A DNA stretch of 6,507 nucleotides from Gammaproteobacteria bacterium. Its GTDB lineage: Bacteria > Pseudomonadota > Gammaproteobacteria > UBA12402. Of the stretch, positions 5,281 through 6,507 are shown piece after piece; position 1 is the first letter of the stretch; each line of letters begins with the position of its first letter. Where the stretch lies: contig JANQHY010000299.1 in the NCBI GenBank assembly GCA_028282395.1, positions 1 through 6,507 on the forward strand, given 5' to 3'. A model generated the notes under the pieces. It searched no databases, was not told where the DNA came from, and was given only the letters and a program-made list of their open reading frames with translations. The position numbers were made by a program, and so were the translations under genes.

Positions 5281-6507
5281 CTATGAAGAGGTAAAGTATT
5301 CACTATCAGAGTTGTTAAGGTCATCACTGTAGATAGTATGGTCATGACTATTAGCGCTATTGCTACAAATATAAAGAATATTATTAATCTGGTTAGAGTA
5401 GTTTAATGGTAGTGCCATACAGTTACCAAATACCGCTCTTAAGGTGTTGTCGATATGTTTTGAATAGGGGTCCGATAGAGTGGGGCGGGCAATGATATTA
5501 AAAATGGCGGTGCCATTAGGGTTGAGATGATTCTTAACTGCTTGGAAATACTGTTCAGTCAGTAAGGAGCTGGGCATGGTGAAGCGGTTGCTATAGGCAT
5601 CACCGACAATGGCATCAAAGCGTTTTTCATGAGTAGCAAGAAAAGCTCGCGCATCTTGAGCAACAAAGTTACCATGAATCGGATTGAGGAAATTCTTTGT
5701 CACGACCGGTTTAATCTTTTTATCAATGTCGACATAGGTAACTTGGTTGCCATGCGTACCATTGGCAGTTAAGGTAAAGCCTCCGGCGCCAAGTACCAGA
5801 ATGCTTTTATGGCGGAGATTAAGGTTATCAGGAGAAAAAAGAATATGACGAATTGCTTCAATGTAAGGATAGCCGGTTAATTTTGGTGTAATCAGCGATG
5901 AGTAGGAGTTATTGATTACCAAGGTTCTATCTTGAGAAGCGGCTAATTGAACAATTCGGTAGTTAGCATAATTATCTGTCAGTTTGAAAAATTTTTTCTC
6001 ATAATAGATATTAAAACCATAAATAAAATAGAGCGCAATCAGTGTTAGCGTTACTTGTAGTGATAATGTTGTTTTACGTTGGCACAGCAGCAAGGCTAAC
6101 AGTAACAAGATGATTGCAGAAATCATAATTGTTCGCGCAACGCCTAGATAATGTAACAATACCAGTGATGTAAACACAGCGCCTAAAAATGACCCAATGG
6201 TGCTGATGCTAAGTGCCTTGCCACCGATATAACCTGCTGAACGATCCTGCTTAAATAGATTCATAGTGATCGGGAGTGTATAGCCGAGCAGGTAAACTAG
6301 CGGTGCAGTGATAATGAGTAGGTAGAGAATTAGTGGGAGTAACACTTTTGCATGAAGCGTTGCTTGAATTGCAGAAAAGAAGAGATAAACAAATGGGTAG
6401 GATAGGCCAATGCCTAGCCATATTGCCGCAATAGAGAAGTTTCGTCGTAATATCCCTTGATGATTCTCGTCAATTCGACTGCCGCGCTGGTAGCCAGCAG
6501 CGAGAAA
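5281..6507 (-). CDS. Membrane-anchored spermidine-synthase-like protein, C-terminal part; start beyond right edge
   Basis: The frame is open to the window edge, so at least 408 residues are visible and the true start lies outside; a GTG at 6345 is internal. The fragment begins FLAAGYQRGSRIDE, a loop typical of multi-membrane spermidine-synthase relatives. About five hydrophobic segments follow (near 24-44, 55-80, 97-120, 124-141 and 150-167). A family-like stretch, AGYIGGKALSISTIGSFLGA, lies near 91-110. The soluble domain (about 175-385) has a Rossmann methyltransferase-like fold: ILVLGAGG at 236-243, acidic VDID at 259-262, QDAR at 284-287 and VGDAYS at 301-306, then LTEQYF and LNPNG. The Asp in GDAYS matches the catalytic aspartate position of spermidine synthases. 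The usual GGGDGG motif is changed to GAGGFT, so aminopropyl transfer is not assured. The C-terminal 26 residues are Ser/Asp/Asn-rich. Its stop is 17 bp from that of the convergent gene. Substrate unknown. Confidence 0.85.
   Translation of the reverse strand, partial: FLAAGYQRGSRIDENHQGILRRNFSIAAIWLGIGLSYPFVYLFFSAIQATLHAKVLLPLILYLLIITAPLVYLLGYTLPITMNLFKQDRSAGYIGGKALSISTIGSFLGAVFTSLVLLHYLGVARTIMISAIILLLLALLLCQRKTTLSLQVTLTLIALYFIYGFNIYYEKKFFKLTDNYANYRIVQLAASQDRTLVINNSYSSLITPKLTGYPYIEAIRHILFSPDNLNLRHKSILVLGAGGFTLTANGTHGNQVTYVDIDKKIKPVVTKNFLNPIHGNFVAQDARAFLATHEKRFDAIVGDAYSNRFTMPSSLLTEQYFQAVKNHLNPNGTAIFNIIARPTLSDPYSKHIDNTLRAVFGNCMALPLNYSNQINNILYICSNSANSHDHTIYSDDLNNSDSEYFTSS

Noticed and set aside
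5281..6345. Spermidine-synthase-like gene starting at the GTG at 6345
   Set aside because: The same frame stays open for 54 more codons to the window edge, and that extension carries a family-like loop (AAGYQRGSRIDE) and another membrane segment, so the GTG is internal.

Overview
The window looks like a chromosomal stretch of a gammaproteobacterium with moderate to low GC content. Complex I membrane subunits NuoM and NuoN are encoded in the usual M-then-N order and are recognisable at residue level. They lie next to a long hydrophilic coiled-coil protein of the kind common in intracellular or host-associated lineages such as Legionellales. The lineage is inferred from gene style and composition, not from a marker gene.

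Layout: positions 1-595 (minus) hold the N-terminal 40% or so of NuoN, running off the left edge. Positions 610-2166 (minus) hold complete NuoM, upstream of nuoN and coupled to it: the nuoN ribosome-binding site overlaps the nuoM stop. Positions 2167-2476 are a divergent intergenic region with a 24-bp dyad, an FNR/CRP-family-like box, a cluster of GTGAT half-sites and an AT-rich promoter facing right. Positions 2477-5263 (plus) encode a 928-residue soluble coiled-coil protein that I do not recognise. Positions 5281-6507 (minus) hold the C-terminal part of a membrane-anchored spermidine-synthase-like protein that runs off the right edge. It is convergent with the 928-residue gene across 17 bp.

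NuoM and NuoN are two of the three antiporter-like proton-pumping subunits of NADH:quinone oxidoreductase. The third, NuoL, normally sits directly upstream of nuoM, but here that place is taken by the divergent intergenic region and the unknown gene. So either the nuo cluster is broken at this point or nuoMN forms a separate unit with its own leader. The unknown gene also uses arginine codons very differently from its neighbours (many AGA/AGG, none in nuoM or the visible nuoN) and is more AT-rich. That makes it the best candidate for a lineage-specific or acquired gene, possibly a secreted effector, though no function can be assigned from sequence alone. No RNA genes, CRISPR arrays, insertion sequences or convincing intrinsic terminators were seen.
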